DNA of 64,000 nucleotides from Heliopora coerulea. Lineage: Eukaryota > Cnidaria > Anthozoa > Scleralcyonacea > Helioporidae. Each line of letters starts with the position of its first letter. Positions within the stretch are counted from its first letter, which is position 1. Position numbers and translations under genes: made by a program. Under the pieces are notes generated by a model. That model worked only from the letters and a program-made list of their open reading frames with translations. It was not told the origin of the DNA and searched no databases. Positions 34,501 to 39,802 of the stretch are shown here, piece by piece. The stretch spans positions 310,001-374,000 of the forward strand of contig JASJOG010000003.1 in the NCBI GenBank assembly GCA_030142905.1, read 5' to 3'.

Positions 34501-36871
34501 CATATCATCACACACCAAAACAGAAACGCCACATCAACATCTTCATCATTAAATATGGCACGTTCAAGAATTCCGGTCACATCTTAAGAGCCTGCATAAA
34601 AACAAATTGTTTACCATAGAATTAGAAAAAAATTTCACACACGCACCCTTTAAGTTTTCACACACTCTTTTAAGTTCACACACTCTTCAAACGGCATGCT
34701 GACGAAAGTATATCCTGACCATCTACCGCAAAGCAACACATACAGACCTATAACCCAATTTCAACTCCAACTGCAACTGTCGATCCAAACAAAGCATCGT
34801 CACTACACTGTTTGAACGAGCGCAAACCATCGTATTTACCACAGAGGAAGAGAAAAGGAAAAATACAATCTCCAAAAAGTAACAAGTGCAAACGGATACA
34901 ACCAATCTTTCATCAAAAAAGGACTCACCAAAACTGAACCCACCAAAAGAATAAACCTATCATACATCCTAAATGTTAGCTAGATCACCTGAAGGACCCT
35001 TATCTTATTACAATAACTATACAACCTTTCACATCCAGTCAACATTATGTGATTCACAATCAAACCCGAAGAATCCAGTGTCTCCTGTCTAGCAAAACAG
35101 TGTAGTGTACAGAAGGGAATGAAACGAATGTAAAGTCACCTACATCGGAGAAACTAAACAAAACCAAAAGCAATGGACAAAAAACGGTCACGAGTAATAT
35201 GGAACGAACAAACAAAATAATACGAAATCCCAGAACATGGCTCGCAACATCAGTTTACATGCATAACTTAATTTTGAACTAGAATAATTAGGTAATAGGC
35301 CATGAACCCCACTCAGCAACCTGACTTGTGAAAGTATCAACCCACCCCGCAATGCATCCGCAGCACATCAATAAGACACCTTTCAAACTGTCGAAATCTC
35401 GCTTGACACCAACACATAATCCCCCTCCCATTCATAAAAGCCGTGTTCGTCCCTCCCCCAACGAGAATATTTAAATACTATAGTATTCACAGTAACCACA
35501 CTTGATGACGGCAAAGTTACTTCTGAAACGTTGCATAGTCAAAACCAAACCAGTTCAATTCCAAATAAACCACATACACTTTGAAAGATTAGACATTCAT
35601 GAAATACAAATGGGTTTTCGACCAAGTCGGCATACATTTATTAAATTGTAAATTACTTTATTAAGTCTTCATAAAAATGTTTAATATCCTAAAATGGATT
35701 TATTTTTAAAGTTAAGTGCGGAAAGTCTTTTGTTAGAGTATTTCTTGTACCACATGATCCCGCGCTGCCTTGCGGTGTTTTCTTGCCCGGTTTCCTCTAT
35801 TTCGGGCTTTGTTGACTAGTATATAAAGCAAAGCTACATGGTATCTGGCCTGATATGTACGACCTTTCTAGCAAAAGTCATCCATCTGAGAATAATGAAC
35901 AGCTCTCGTTCGATATGTTCATTTTTTGGAAAACCATTACCTGTATACTGCTTCAACTTTTTAACTATTCGGCTCATAGCGGTATCTTACTGCGTCGACA
36001 AAATCACTACCCTGTCCACCCCTAGAATCACCTTTTTTCAAAAAAAGAACTTGACTGTTCAAGCACTAAATCGACAAGCTTTATATCAATTGCTTAGTAT
36101 CACTGACAACATCTATATTTTTTTTACCTGTTACATTAACTTTGAAGGTGAAATTTCCAGACCCAGCCACATTGGTAGCTATGCACAGGAGCTTTCCATG
36201 ATGTTGTGAATAAGAAACTCTTTCAATTCTCAAAGTATCATCATTTGTTATTTTATAACGACCATTTACGCAAGGACCTTCACCAGGCTTTGTAGTCTCA
36301 ATTTCTCTTTTCGAACATGAGATGACTGGTTTACCTTCTCTTAAACAAGTAATATCTGGCAATGGTGTGGCTATTATGTCTAGGGGAATGTTTAAGGGTT
36401 CTTTTTCTTTGGTGTTAAAAACATCTTTATCATTGTAAAAGTAGGGCTTTGAATTTCCTATAAACAGAGTAAATATGCAATAAATTAGAAAACAAACTTT
36501 AACATACTTTTTGTAAGCAAAAAATAAAATAGTTCAGTCTCACGAAGGTCAGATTTATTTGCACTCACTTATTACATACAATACACTTGGCCCTGCGTGC
36601 TTCAATTTCCCAAACTCGATCACATCACACCTGTAAGCTCCACTATCACCTAGCGTTACGCTCTTGAATACGTAAACTTCAATTCTTTTTTTGTCTTGTG
36701 GATCCTTTTCTTCAACAACTTTATTCCTTGGAAGATTAATAACCTTATCGTTTCCATCAAGTTTCACCCAAGTTATTGCTGTTGAAACCCTACCATATTC
36801 ACATGTAAAGTTGAAACTGTCACCTTCAATGACATTGGTGGGATCTTTAGGAAACATTTTGAACTCGAAAG
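264..36871 (-). CDS. FGFR/VEGFR-family receptor tyrosine kinase (multi-exon gene, 5' end missing)
   Basis: Thirteen exons on the minus strand join with consistent phases: 36871-36569, 36457-36128, 29398-29078, 26730-26428, 22395-22072, 20738-20457 (six Ig domains), 16490-16303 (transmembrane), 13746-13452, 12971-12670, 11450-11257, 9512-9269 (kinase), 7563-7436 and 552-264 (tail). All borders are GT-AG. The product would be a single-pass cell-surface receptor that binds an extracellular ligand through Ig domains and signals by tyrosine phosphorylation. The kinase has the Gly loop [12 protein letters not shown] lysine, HRDLAARN catalytic loop and DFG. The C-lobe text ([20 protein letters not shown]) is closest to FGFRs, while the activation loop start ARDIYKDD resembles VEGFR/PDGFR. 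Six Ig domains exceed the usual three of FGFR. No signal peptide exon was found, so the 5' end is incomplete. All thirteen exons are open, so the gene looks functional. Confidence 0.85.
898..1021. repeat. Perfect 61-bp palindrome with 2-nt spacer
   Basis: Bases 898-958 are the reverse complement of 961-1021 with GG between. It abuts a (TA)n tract and lies just upstream of a PLE GIY-YIG fragment, so it is probably a fold-back junction of PLE ends. Confidence 0.9.
1077..1469 (+). pseudogene. PLE GIY-YIG endonuclease fragment
   Basis: A 130-codon open fragment without its reverse transcriptase. It has the GIY-YIG start [10 protein letters not shown] and KFYIGMTA, a downstream Arg (FRDHKYSS) and [11 protein letters not shown]. 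It ends with the STCRHRNKF type of tail typical of C-termini of Penelope-like polyproteins. The 3' flank to about 1650 is probably element tail, ending in (AT)n. It is a 5'-truncated retroelement copy. Confidence 0.7.
1650..2059. mobile_element. PLE terminal unit with 65-bp inverted ends
   Basis: Bases 1650-1714 are an imperfect reverse complement of 1993-2059 (few mismatches). About 280 bp of AT-rich non-coding sequence separates them. Each arm carries the GGGGC..GCCCC hairpin followed by a (C)GAAACG-type box seen in PLE pseudo-LTRs. It is flanked on both sides by (AT)n microsatellites. Confidence 0.6.
1688..1716 (-). ncRNA. Hammerhead-ribozyme-like core (degenerate)
   Basis: On the minus strand: TTGATAA, then a five-pair GGGGC/GCCCC stem, then GAAACG. 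This mirrors the CUGANGA - stem II - GAAA order of hammerhead cores known in PLE pseudo-LTRs, with two departures in the first box. Stem III and the cleavage site were not resolved. Confidence 0.35.
2364..2389 (-). ncRNA. Hammerhead-like core in PLE arm (left)
   Basis: Minus strand reads TTGACGA, stem GGCT-GAAT-AGCC, GAAACG. Stem II pairs perfectly; the first base of the core box is T rather than C. A related copy lies at 2183-2209 (CTGATGA, then GGAACG). Confidence 0.4.
2550..3170 (-). pseudogene. PLE C-terminal Cys-rich and GIY-YIG domain
   Basis: The minus frame encodes a Cys-pair region ([12 protein letters not shown]), then the GIY-YIG domain: [20 protein letters not shown] with downstream arginines (VRFRNHKSS), and terminates after HWIA. 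The RT domain is absent. The first part of the open frame (3170-3248) belongs to the inverted arm rather than to the ancestral protein. Confidence 0.7.
3385..3410 (+). ncRNA. Hammerhead-like core in PLE arm (right)
   Basis: Plus strand reads CTGACGA, GGCT-GAAT-AACC, GAAACG: both core boxes match the hammerhead consensus, with one mismatch in stem II. A T-run follows, so a proper stem III is not evident. Confidence 0.42.
3600..3700 (-). mobile_element. Isolated PLE terminal remnant
   Basis: Starts after a (TA)n tract. It carries on the minus strand TTGATGA, a GAGGC/GCCCC-like stem and AAAACG, the same terminal signature as the neighbouring PLE units. No coding sequence is attached. Confidence 0.45.
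4203..4278. repeat. Perfect 37-bp palindrome
   Basis: Bases 4203-4239 are the reverse complement of 4242-4278 with a GT spacer, adjacent to a (TA)n tract. It would fold into a long AT-rich hairpin; no coding content. Confidence 0.9.
4856..7251 (-). mobile_element. Penelope-like element with 0.53-kb inverted arms
   Basis: Minus-strand PLE. Its 3' portion (4856-5384) recurs inverted at 6724-7251, with few differences, including the last part of the GIY-YIG coding region. The outer ends match to the base (ACATGT). Both arms carry CTGAAGATGACC and CGAAACGTCAG, the usual PLE terminal signature. The element is 5'-truncated: only the RT from about motif 2 onward is present. Confidence 0.85.
5114..6565 (-). 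CDS. PLE reverse transcriptase - GIY-YIG endonuclease (5'-truncated)
   Basis: A 455-codon open frame from the Met at 6481; in-frame coding signal extends up to about 6560 ([14 protein letters not shown]), so that Met is internal. RT motifs: [13 protein letters not shown] (catalytic Asp), [23 protein letters not shown] with the catalytic YVDD, and IPFLDCLV. The GIY-YIG nuclease follows: [20 protein letters not shown], with Arg in IRLIEHKRA and Glu in ESWCTNLEQ. Family enzymes copy element RNA at nicks made by the endonuclease. The absence of stops suggests a fairly recent insertion, although the N-terminal part is lost. It lies inside an RTK intron in the same orientation. Confidence 0.9.
   Translation of the reverse strand, partial: QTYHRLRCSVPRSPKLYGLPKLHKPQIPMRPIVSFCGSPTFELSKYLTTILQPLTKKSQHRLQSTETRHVMVKTVQIPQNYKLVSFDVKSLFTSIPLQLALECTKTVINEFTDLLPLPTGDFMELLELCLTSTYFQYNGKHYKQLHGTAMGSPVSVVVAEIVMQSIEEQALATYKHTLPFWFRYVDDTITALPEDEIDDFHNHINEQNNHIQFTKEIEGDGAIPFLDCLVCRDNNKLQTTVYRKPTHTDRLLDQSSYNATSHKATTIKTLTRRAQLICDSPDALRQENDYLQRVFHKNNYNSDFIKLNTYKDNERDENNSPTTTTATIPYIKGTSEIISRILRPYNIRVAHKPITTLRHVLTNVKDRKQPHERQGAIYKINCSDCQATYIGEIGRNLNIRLIEHKRATKNGDKTNHIAEHHRQTKHNIDWESAKCITYSTNYKQRLTLESWCTNLEQEPLNRSQQLPGPYKRLIHKFKRANNQ
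7436..7563 (-). CDS. RTK exon: C-terminal tail 1
   Basis: A 128-bp exon (phase 0 in, phase 2 out) with acceptor CAAAAG and donor GTACGT. It encodes an acidic/basic helix-like segment beginning [17 protein letters not shown] and ending NKQHG. Tyrosines in NPYLKV and SDYYL could be docking phosphosites. Splice phases with both neighbours match, which is the main support. Confidence 0.72.
7564..9268 (-). other. RTK intron
   Basis: Non-coding for the receptor; contains a CR1-like LINE 3' fragment (8530-8985). Nothing else recognised. Confidence 0.7.
8530..8985 (+). pseudogene. LINE (CR1/jockey-like) 3'-end fragment
   Basis: Two overlapping frames encode the typical LINE thumb/C-terminus: [27 protein letters not shown], then after a frameshift [19 protein letters not shown]. 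The phrase order matches the end of CR1-like reverse transcriptases. The copy is 5'-truncated, frameshifted near 8750 and dead. Confidence 0.65.
9269..9512 (-). CDS. RTK exon: kinase C-lobe
   Basis: A 244-bp exon with acceptor TTATAG. It encodes [20 protein letters not shown], the C-lobe helix [12 protein letters not shown] and the end ERHMEK. A donor GTAGAC after MEK fits the phase-0 start of the next exon. Reading through would instead add six residues (VDLTILKG) and stop, giving a possible short isoform. Confidence 0.88.
9513..11256 (-). other. RTK intron with one tRNA-like SINE remnant
   Basis: No coding signal supported. A degenerate tRNA-like sequence lies at about 10398-10485 on the minus strand. 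Confidence 0.6.
10398..10485 (-). repeat. Degenerate tRNA-derived SINE-like sequence
   Basis: Minus strand shows an A-box-like TAGCTCTCTGGTTAAAGCG and a GGTTGCAGG B-box-like stretch. The segment GGTCATCAGAGGGTTGCAGG closely matches that in the tRNA-like sequence at 23033-23110, so the two probably belong to one SINE family. Confidence 0.4.
11257..11450 (-). CDS. RTK exon: catalytic and activation loops
   Basis: A 194-bp exon, not visible as a long ORF because it lacks an internal start. It encodes [11 protein letters not shown], the DFG of [10 protein letters not shown], an activation loop with two tyrosines ([11 protein letters not shown]) and [20 protein letters not shown]. The APE motif reads ALE, as in a few other RTKs. 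Acceptor TTTTAG, donor GTAAGT, the latter splitting a Val codon. Confidence 0.9.
11451..12669 (-). other. RTK intron
   Basis: About 1.2 kb of AT-rich sequence between kinase exons; no coding, RNA or mobile-element signal recognised. Confidence 0.6.
12670..12971 (-). CDS. RTK exon: kinase alphaC to alphaE with short kinase insert
   Basis: A 302-bp exon. It contains the alphaC glutamate region ([15 protein letters not shown]), [10 protein letters not shown], the hinge [13 protein letters not shown] and a short kinase insert, then [12 protein letters not shown]. The donor GTGGGA follows the Lys codons immediately. Confidence 0.88.
12972..13451 (-). other. RTK intron
   Basis: About 480 bp between kinase exons; nothing recognised. 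Confidence 0.6.
13452..13746 (-). CDS. RTK exon: kinase N-lobe, Gly loop and VAVK
   Basis: A 295-bp exon (phase 0 in, phase 1 out). It encodes the kinase start [20 protein letters not shown], the Gly loop and the ATP-anchoring lysine in VAVKTLKG. Between the Gly loop and VAVK lies an unusually long, Lys/Arg-rich and Ser-rich insertion. It is about 30 residues longer than the corresponding beta2-beta3 link in vertebrate FGFRs, judged by family knowledge. Confidence 0.88.
13747..16302 (-). other. RTK intron with a PLE terminal remnant
   Basis: Mostly unremarkable AT-rich sequence. Around 15840-16090 a segment with GACGTTTCGAGCGAATGTCC and a later ACACTACCTTCAAGCC, roughly an inverted echo of the GGTTTCAAGGTAGTACTC start, looks like a small PLE-derived fold-back remnant. 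Confidence 0.5.
16303..16490 (-). CDS. RTK exon: transmembrane and juxtamembrane segment
   Basis: A 188-bp exon (phase 1 in, phase 0 out) with acceptor TTTTAG and donor GTAAGT. After a Gly-rich linker it encodes a hydrophobic run of about 24 residues (Val/Ile/Leu) followed by the stop-transfer KQRRQQQK, then [14 protein letters not shown] as the cytosolic juxtamembrane part. Confidence 0.88.
16491..20456 (-). other. RTK intron
   Basis: Four kb between the transmembrane and last Ig exon. Only a short possible transposase-derived remnant (17690-17990) was noticed; otherwise nothing recognisable. Confidence 0.6.
17690..17989 (-). pseudogene. Possible hAT/TTF-zinc-finger transposase N-terminal remnant
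   Basis: From ATG at 17989 a 40-codon frame reads [19 protein letters not shown] and ends with TAA at 17867. Downstream, in another frame, [10 protein letters not shown] and [15 protein letters not shown] recall the Trp and Cys spacing before TTF-type zinc fingers of hAT-derived proteins. The match is short and frameshifted, so this is a weak call. Confidence 0.3.
20457..20738 (-). CDS. RTK exon: sixth (membrane-proximal) Ig domain
   Basis: A 282-bp phase 1-1 exon with acceptor TTTAAG and donor GTAAGT. It encodes an I-set domain with [20 protein letters not shown] and [17 protein letters not shown]. It precedes the transmembrane exon directly, so this is the membrane-proximal Ig domain. Confidence 0.87.
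20739..22071 (-). other. RTK intron
   Basis: Between Ig exons five and six; no feature recognised. Confidence 0.6.
22072..22395 (-). CDS. RTK exon: fifth Ig domain
   Basis: A 324-bp phase 1-1 exon with acceptor TTTTAG and donor GTAAGT. A clear I-set domain: [19 protein letters not shown] and [20 protein letters not shown]. Open reading continues past both splice sites by chance only. Confidence 0.88.
22462..22598. repeat. Near-perfect 65-bp palindrome
   Basis: Bases 22462-22526 and 22534-22598 are inverted copies with a few mismatches and a short loop near 22530. Each arm contains a smaller palindrome around CTTGAGATCTCAAG. It lies in an intron about 65 bp upstream of an Ig exon in gene orientation. 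Confidence 0.88.
23033..23110 (+). repeat. tRNA-like (SINE head) sequence
   Basis: Begins GAGCCTCGG and ends GGGGCTC, which could pair as an acceptor stem. It includes an A-box-like AATAGAGCG and a good B box (GGTTCGATCTC). The D arm is disturbed, and a related copy exists at 10398-10485, so a tRNA-derived SINE is likelier than a working tRNA. Confidence 0.45.
24930..25580 (+). pseudogene. Decayed LINE 3' region (RTE-like C-terminus)
   Basis: Several short plus-strand frames together resemble the C-terminal third of an RTE-like LINE protein. They end with [29 protein letters not shown] and VDPT, a phrase order common to these elements. Multiple frameshifts and stops are present. The 248-codon frame on the opposite strand is a shadow. 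Confidence 0.55.
26428..26730 (-). CDS. RTK exon: fourth Ig domain
   Basis: A 303-bp phase 1-1 exon with acceptor TTTTAG and donor GTAAGT. Cys pair in FVANCKITN and [11 protein letters not shown], with several N-glycosylation sequons (NNS, NLT, NLT, NDS). The conserved Trp is replaced (QIVFVNVD). Confidence 0.85.
27901..28826. repeat. Diverged direct repeat pair, about 175 bp each
   Basis: 27901-28075 and 28656-28826 share GAGCGGC..TAAGCAGAAAG, AAAAGTTCACGC and TCTGCGATTTTTGCAAA-type blocks in the same order with many differences. Probably two old copies of one interspersed repeat. Confidence 0.5.
28350..28394. repeat. (CCACAA)n simple repeat
   Basis: About seven tandem copies of a 6-bp unit, CCACAA. 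Confidence 0.9.
29078..29398 (-). CDS. RTK exon: third Ig domain
   Basis: A 321-bp phase 1-1 exon with acceptor CGTTAG and donor GTAAGT. The Ig domain shows [18 protein letters not shown] and a second Cys in [15 protein letters not shown], typical of I-set domains. Confidence 0.85.
31390..31507 (-). repeat. tRNA-derived SINE (head with A and B boxes)
   Basis: On the minus strand the sequence reads TTGTAGCTCAGTTGGTAGAT (A box) and GGTTGCGGGTTCCAATCCC (B box) at tRNA spacing. It is followed by CTCTACTTGCCCGG-type non-tRNA sequence. No convincing acceptor stem closes it, so it is a SINE head rather than a functional tRNA. Confidence 0.6.
33950..35590 (+). pseudogene. Decayed Penelope-like element
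   Basis: Broken plus-strand frames carry PLE RT remnants: [20 protein letters not shown] (the FYGLPK-K-HKP signature), then the [17 protein letters not shown] equivalent of the MGSP motif. The 3' end has CTTGATGACGGC and TGAAACGTTG at 35501-35535, the terminal signature. Many frameshifts and stops; the YxDD box was not found intact. Confidence 0.75.
36128..36457 (-). CDS. RTK exon: second Ig domain
   Basis: A 330-bp phase 1-1 exon with acceptor TTATAG and donor GTAAAA. The Ig-like domain has Cys residues in [13 protein letters not shown] and [12 protein letters not shown]. The usual Trp after the first Cys is not evident, so this is a divergent Ig domain. It is separated by a 6.7-kb repeat-rich intron from the next Ig exon. 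Confidence 0.8.
36569..36871 (-). CDS. RTK exon: first visible Ig domain
   Basis: A 303-bp phase 1-1 exon preceded by a tract ending TTACAG and followed by GTGAGT. It encodes an Ig fold with the first Cys in FNFTCEYG, Trp in ITWVKLDG and the second Cys in DSGAYRCDV. It is the most upstream receptor exon seen. Its phase-1 acceptor demands at least one more 5' exon with the signal peptide. Confidence 0.85.
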
Positions 36872-38029
36872 CTGTAAGACAGATAAACAGCAACATCGAA
36901 TTAAACAAGTTACTGAACTAAAAAATTTCGCTATCAAGTGTACACTAGTGATCAATTTATTTGACCGTGGTATTTCTGATACAATCGAACGGGTTTGATT
37001 ATACCTACATGGGGATGCAACAAATGCCCATCCTGACTCTGACATTTAACACCTCTTGAAGTATTTTAGGCATACGCTGAAATTTTTGTATTTGCAATTG
37101 CTGCAAAAAATCAACGAAATTTCTTCAAAACTTCTGTACCAAAAATTCGATCGTAAAAATTTAAAAAGTTTTGGGGTTTCTTTCTTGAAATTTTCGCAAG
37201 AAAATTACTTTTTTTAAACAAATGAGGTCGATTTTTGTTAAGACTGGCTTTAAATGACGGTATGTTACATTAGAACATGAAAGTTAAGCACATGCGGTGT
37301 ACTTGAACGTCTCAAAACCATGAATAACAAAACTACGGCACTATTTATGGCTATGGCAACATATGCTTAGTAAGTTATCGTTAAAAACCATGACCAGCCG
37401 ACAACTTCAAAAAGTATAAAATAAAACATATTCCGAAGAATAATTTCATCTTGAAAACTCAAGATATGAGTCAATACAAGATAAAACTATGGTTGAAACT
37501 GTGATATTTCGACTTTATTTCAAAGTCATCTTCAGACAGAATCATTCTGTCCGAAGATGACTTTGAAATAAAGTCGAAATATCACAGTTTCAACAATAGT
37601 TTTATCTTGTATTGACTCATATCTTGAGTTTTCAAGATGACATTATTCTTCGGAATGTGTTTTATTTTATAAGTTATCGTTATTTGTACCATTAGCGTTG
37701 TTTTAGTATTAGCATCTTTAAGAACCCTTCAGTAAAGCACGTACGTGAAGTAGATATCCTCAATAAAGATTTATCATCATTATCATTATTATCGATATTA
37801 TTATTACTATTATTATGCTCATATATTTCGCTGTATTAATACTTGTCCAAACATCGGGTCCTCTCCGGGGTTCAAGAGTGAGAGGGCACTAAAAGTCTAT
37901 TGTCCAGTTAGGCCAATTTTCATGTTCTTATAGATGTTTTTCTGAGTATATGCGCAGTACTAATTAGAGTAATTTTCTGTAGTTCTTGTAATTATGATTA
38001 TTATTATTATTGTAGTAAAGTAACCTGTT
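36872..38029. other. Upstream flank of the visible RTK exons
   Basis: Should precede or contain the missing 5' exon(s), but no signal-peptide ORF with a good donor was identified. It includes one 128-bp-arm palindrome. Confidence 0.5.
37415..37671. repeat. Near-perfect palindrome, 128-bp arms
   Basis: Symmetric about base 37543 with few mismatches and a 1-nt centre. The arms contain GAAGATGACTTTGAAATAAAG and CGAAATATCACAG, resembling PLE terminal motifs (GAAGATG..CGAAA), so it may be two PLE termini fused head to head. Confidence 0.9.
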
Positions 38030-38140
38030 ACATTAACTATAAGCAGGCCATTCCTTCACCATTAGGCACTTCAGGGTGAAGGTTCAGGCTAACAAAATTT
38101 GGTAGCTCGTTACTTAGATATTTTAGCAATAATAACTCAG

Positions 38141-38820
38141 TCACTCTGCTTGTATTATTCCCAACATCGCCTTTCTGAGAATAATTTCACTCTCAATTAA
38201 AACTGGCTTTAGCATTTCATTGCATGTCTTTTTCATCGTGTTCTCATCCTGTATAATCTTTTTCACTTGTTTCTGGACTTGCTTCATTCCTCTTCCATGG
38301 CATCCAGTGACAATTGGTAGGATTTCCATTCTATAACCTTGTATTCTTTCCCGAACCTCAAATACTAGTTGTTGATACTTAGTTATCTTTTCTCGGTATT
38401 TCTCTTTTATATTCTTCTTGTTAGGGCACACCATATCTACTAACCAGATTTTGCCTCTCTTGTTATCCTCGATCGTTGCGTCTGGTCTTCTGGCTGTCGT
38501 GGTTTTCCTCAATTTATATTCAAATTCTTCCAGTACAGTACCCTTATTCCACTTACGTTTGTACCAAACTGTGTTCTTGGGTAATAATCCTTCTTGTTTT
38601 TCCATTCCACTATCGGTATCATGAGTGCATTATTGTGTCTTCTCATGTACCCTACTCCCGCCAATACTTTACATCCCGATAACAAATGCATCATTGTCTC
38701 CTTTTGAGCATTACATAGTCTACAATTCTCAGACAGTACATGCATTCCTTTTGTTTTCTTCCATCCCCTGGTTTCAATCATTTGCTCTTGCATGTTCAAG
38801 ATGCCACTAACCTTTTTGGG
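38141..38820 (-). pseudogene. RLE-type LINE copy A, C-terminal fragment
   Basis: Two overlapping frames encode the zinc knuckle CRLCNAQKETMMHLLSGC and the restriction-like endonuclease: RRPDATIED, IWLVDMVCP and KITKYQQLVFE. These match the PD-(D/E)xK module at the C-terminus of R2/R4-type LINEs. One frameshift lies near 38550. It is 5'-truncated, with (ATT)n at 38868-38892. Same family as copies C and D. Confidence 0.75.
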
Positions 38821-38892
38821 AATTAGGTTACATCCTAACCAGCCCTGGCTTTCTTCTTCTAATCCTTCGTATTATTATTATTATTATTATTA

Positions 38893-38940
38893 CAACTCGC
38901 ACACCACCCAACTAAGGACAGTGGAAGGGGTCTCAGCCTT
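38893..38940. repeat. 48-bp unit between (ATT)n tracts
   Basis: ACAACTCGCACACCACC..GGTCTCAGCCT flanked on both sides by ATT repeats; recurs at 39331-39378, 46278-46310 and 47033-47080. Confidence 0.8.
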
Positions 38941-39268
38941 ATTATTATTATTATTATGAAACATGATAGCTATAAATCGTTATTGATAAACAGCCTAATA
39001 ACAAGGACACAAAATTTTTCTGTCCCTTTACAACAGTTCTTTTCACACAATAAATACATAAGTAGGACAGAAGATAGTCAGGTTTGATTGTTTGGTAGCA
39101 TTGGTTGATAGCAGGTAATTCAAACTGGGCTAATCCCACTATAATCCACCCTACAGACAAACATGTTAGTTTTCTACATATTGAAATAAGCCTGAAAGTA
39201 TCTTTCTCAGTATCGTTTCGCTATCCATCAATACCGTCTTTTGCATCGTTTCTACAATTTGTTTCACC

Positions 39269-39274
<6 letters not shown>

Positions 39275-39332
<58 letters not shown>

Positions 39333-39395
39333 AACTCGCACACCACCAAACTAAGGACAGTGGAAGGGGTCTCAGCCTGTATTATTATTATTATT
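39275..39395. repeat. (ATT)n microsatellite with embedded 48-bp unit
   Basis: About 20 ATT units, then the same 48-bp sequence as at 38893, then a second short ATT run. Confidence 0.9.
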
Positions 39396-39706
39396 ATTGA
39401 GGAAAGTCAGCTCATACGAACCAATGAGGTTCTTTAGCCCAAATTGCCATATTATCCCAAAGTGGGCACATGTCCCATAACTTATAGTGGTATGGCAATC
39501 ACAAAGTGACATCGTGAGTAGTTAATGCCATTTTACACCACAGTCTCACACACACAATTCCGTTGGTTGGGCATGGTCAAGGGCCGGTGCTTTGCACCTA
39601 TAAATCATGAGACTTCCTCAATAACCATCACACTTCCTCTCAGACTATTCTAAGGGTCTGTTCCGCAAAGCCGACCAATTAAGGCAAGCTAGACGCCAGT
39701 CCAATT
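39396..39706. repeat. Non-coding unit bounded by (ATT)n
   Basis: About 310 bp without coding signal between two ATT tracts. It may be a fragment of a LINE UTR or a non-autonomous element using the same target. Confidence 0.45.
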
Positions 39707-39802
39707 TATTATTATTATTATCATTATTATTTATTTTCACACAGTCTGATTTTATGCTGGATTAAAATCCTAGGAGCAAGTTGCTACCTGCAACCTTAGG
39801 TC

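Larger units (their letters stand above)
29399..36127 (-). other. Large RTK intron
   Basis: Contains a tRNA-derived SINE (about 31390-31507) and a decayed PLE (33950-35590). The stretches 29.6-31.3 kb and 31.6-33.9 kb show nothing I recognise. Confidence 0.6.

Noticed and set aside
36773..37045. 90-codon minus frame as the receptor's signal-peptide exon
   Set aside because: It overlaps the first Ig exon in another frame and has no N-terminal hydrophobic signal or fitting donor.
39105..39437. Frame with a run of tyrosines
   Set aside because: Translation of an (ATT)n microsatellite, not a gene; same for 46102-46299 and 46150-46395.
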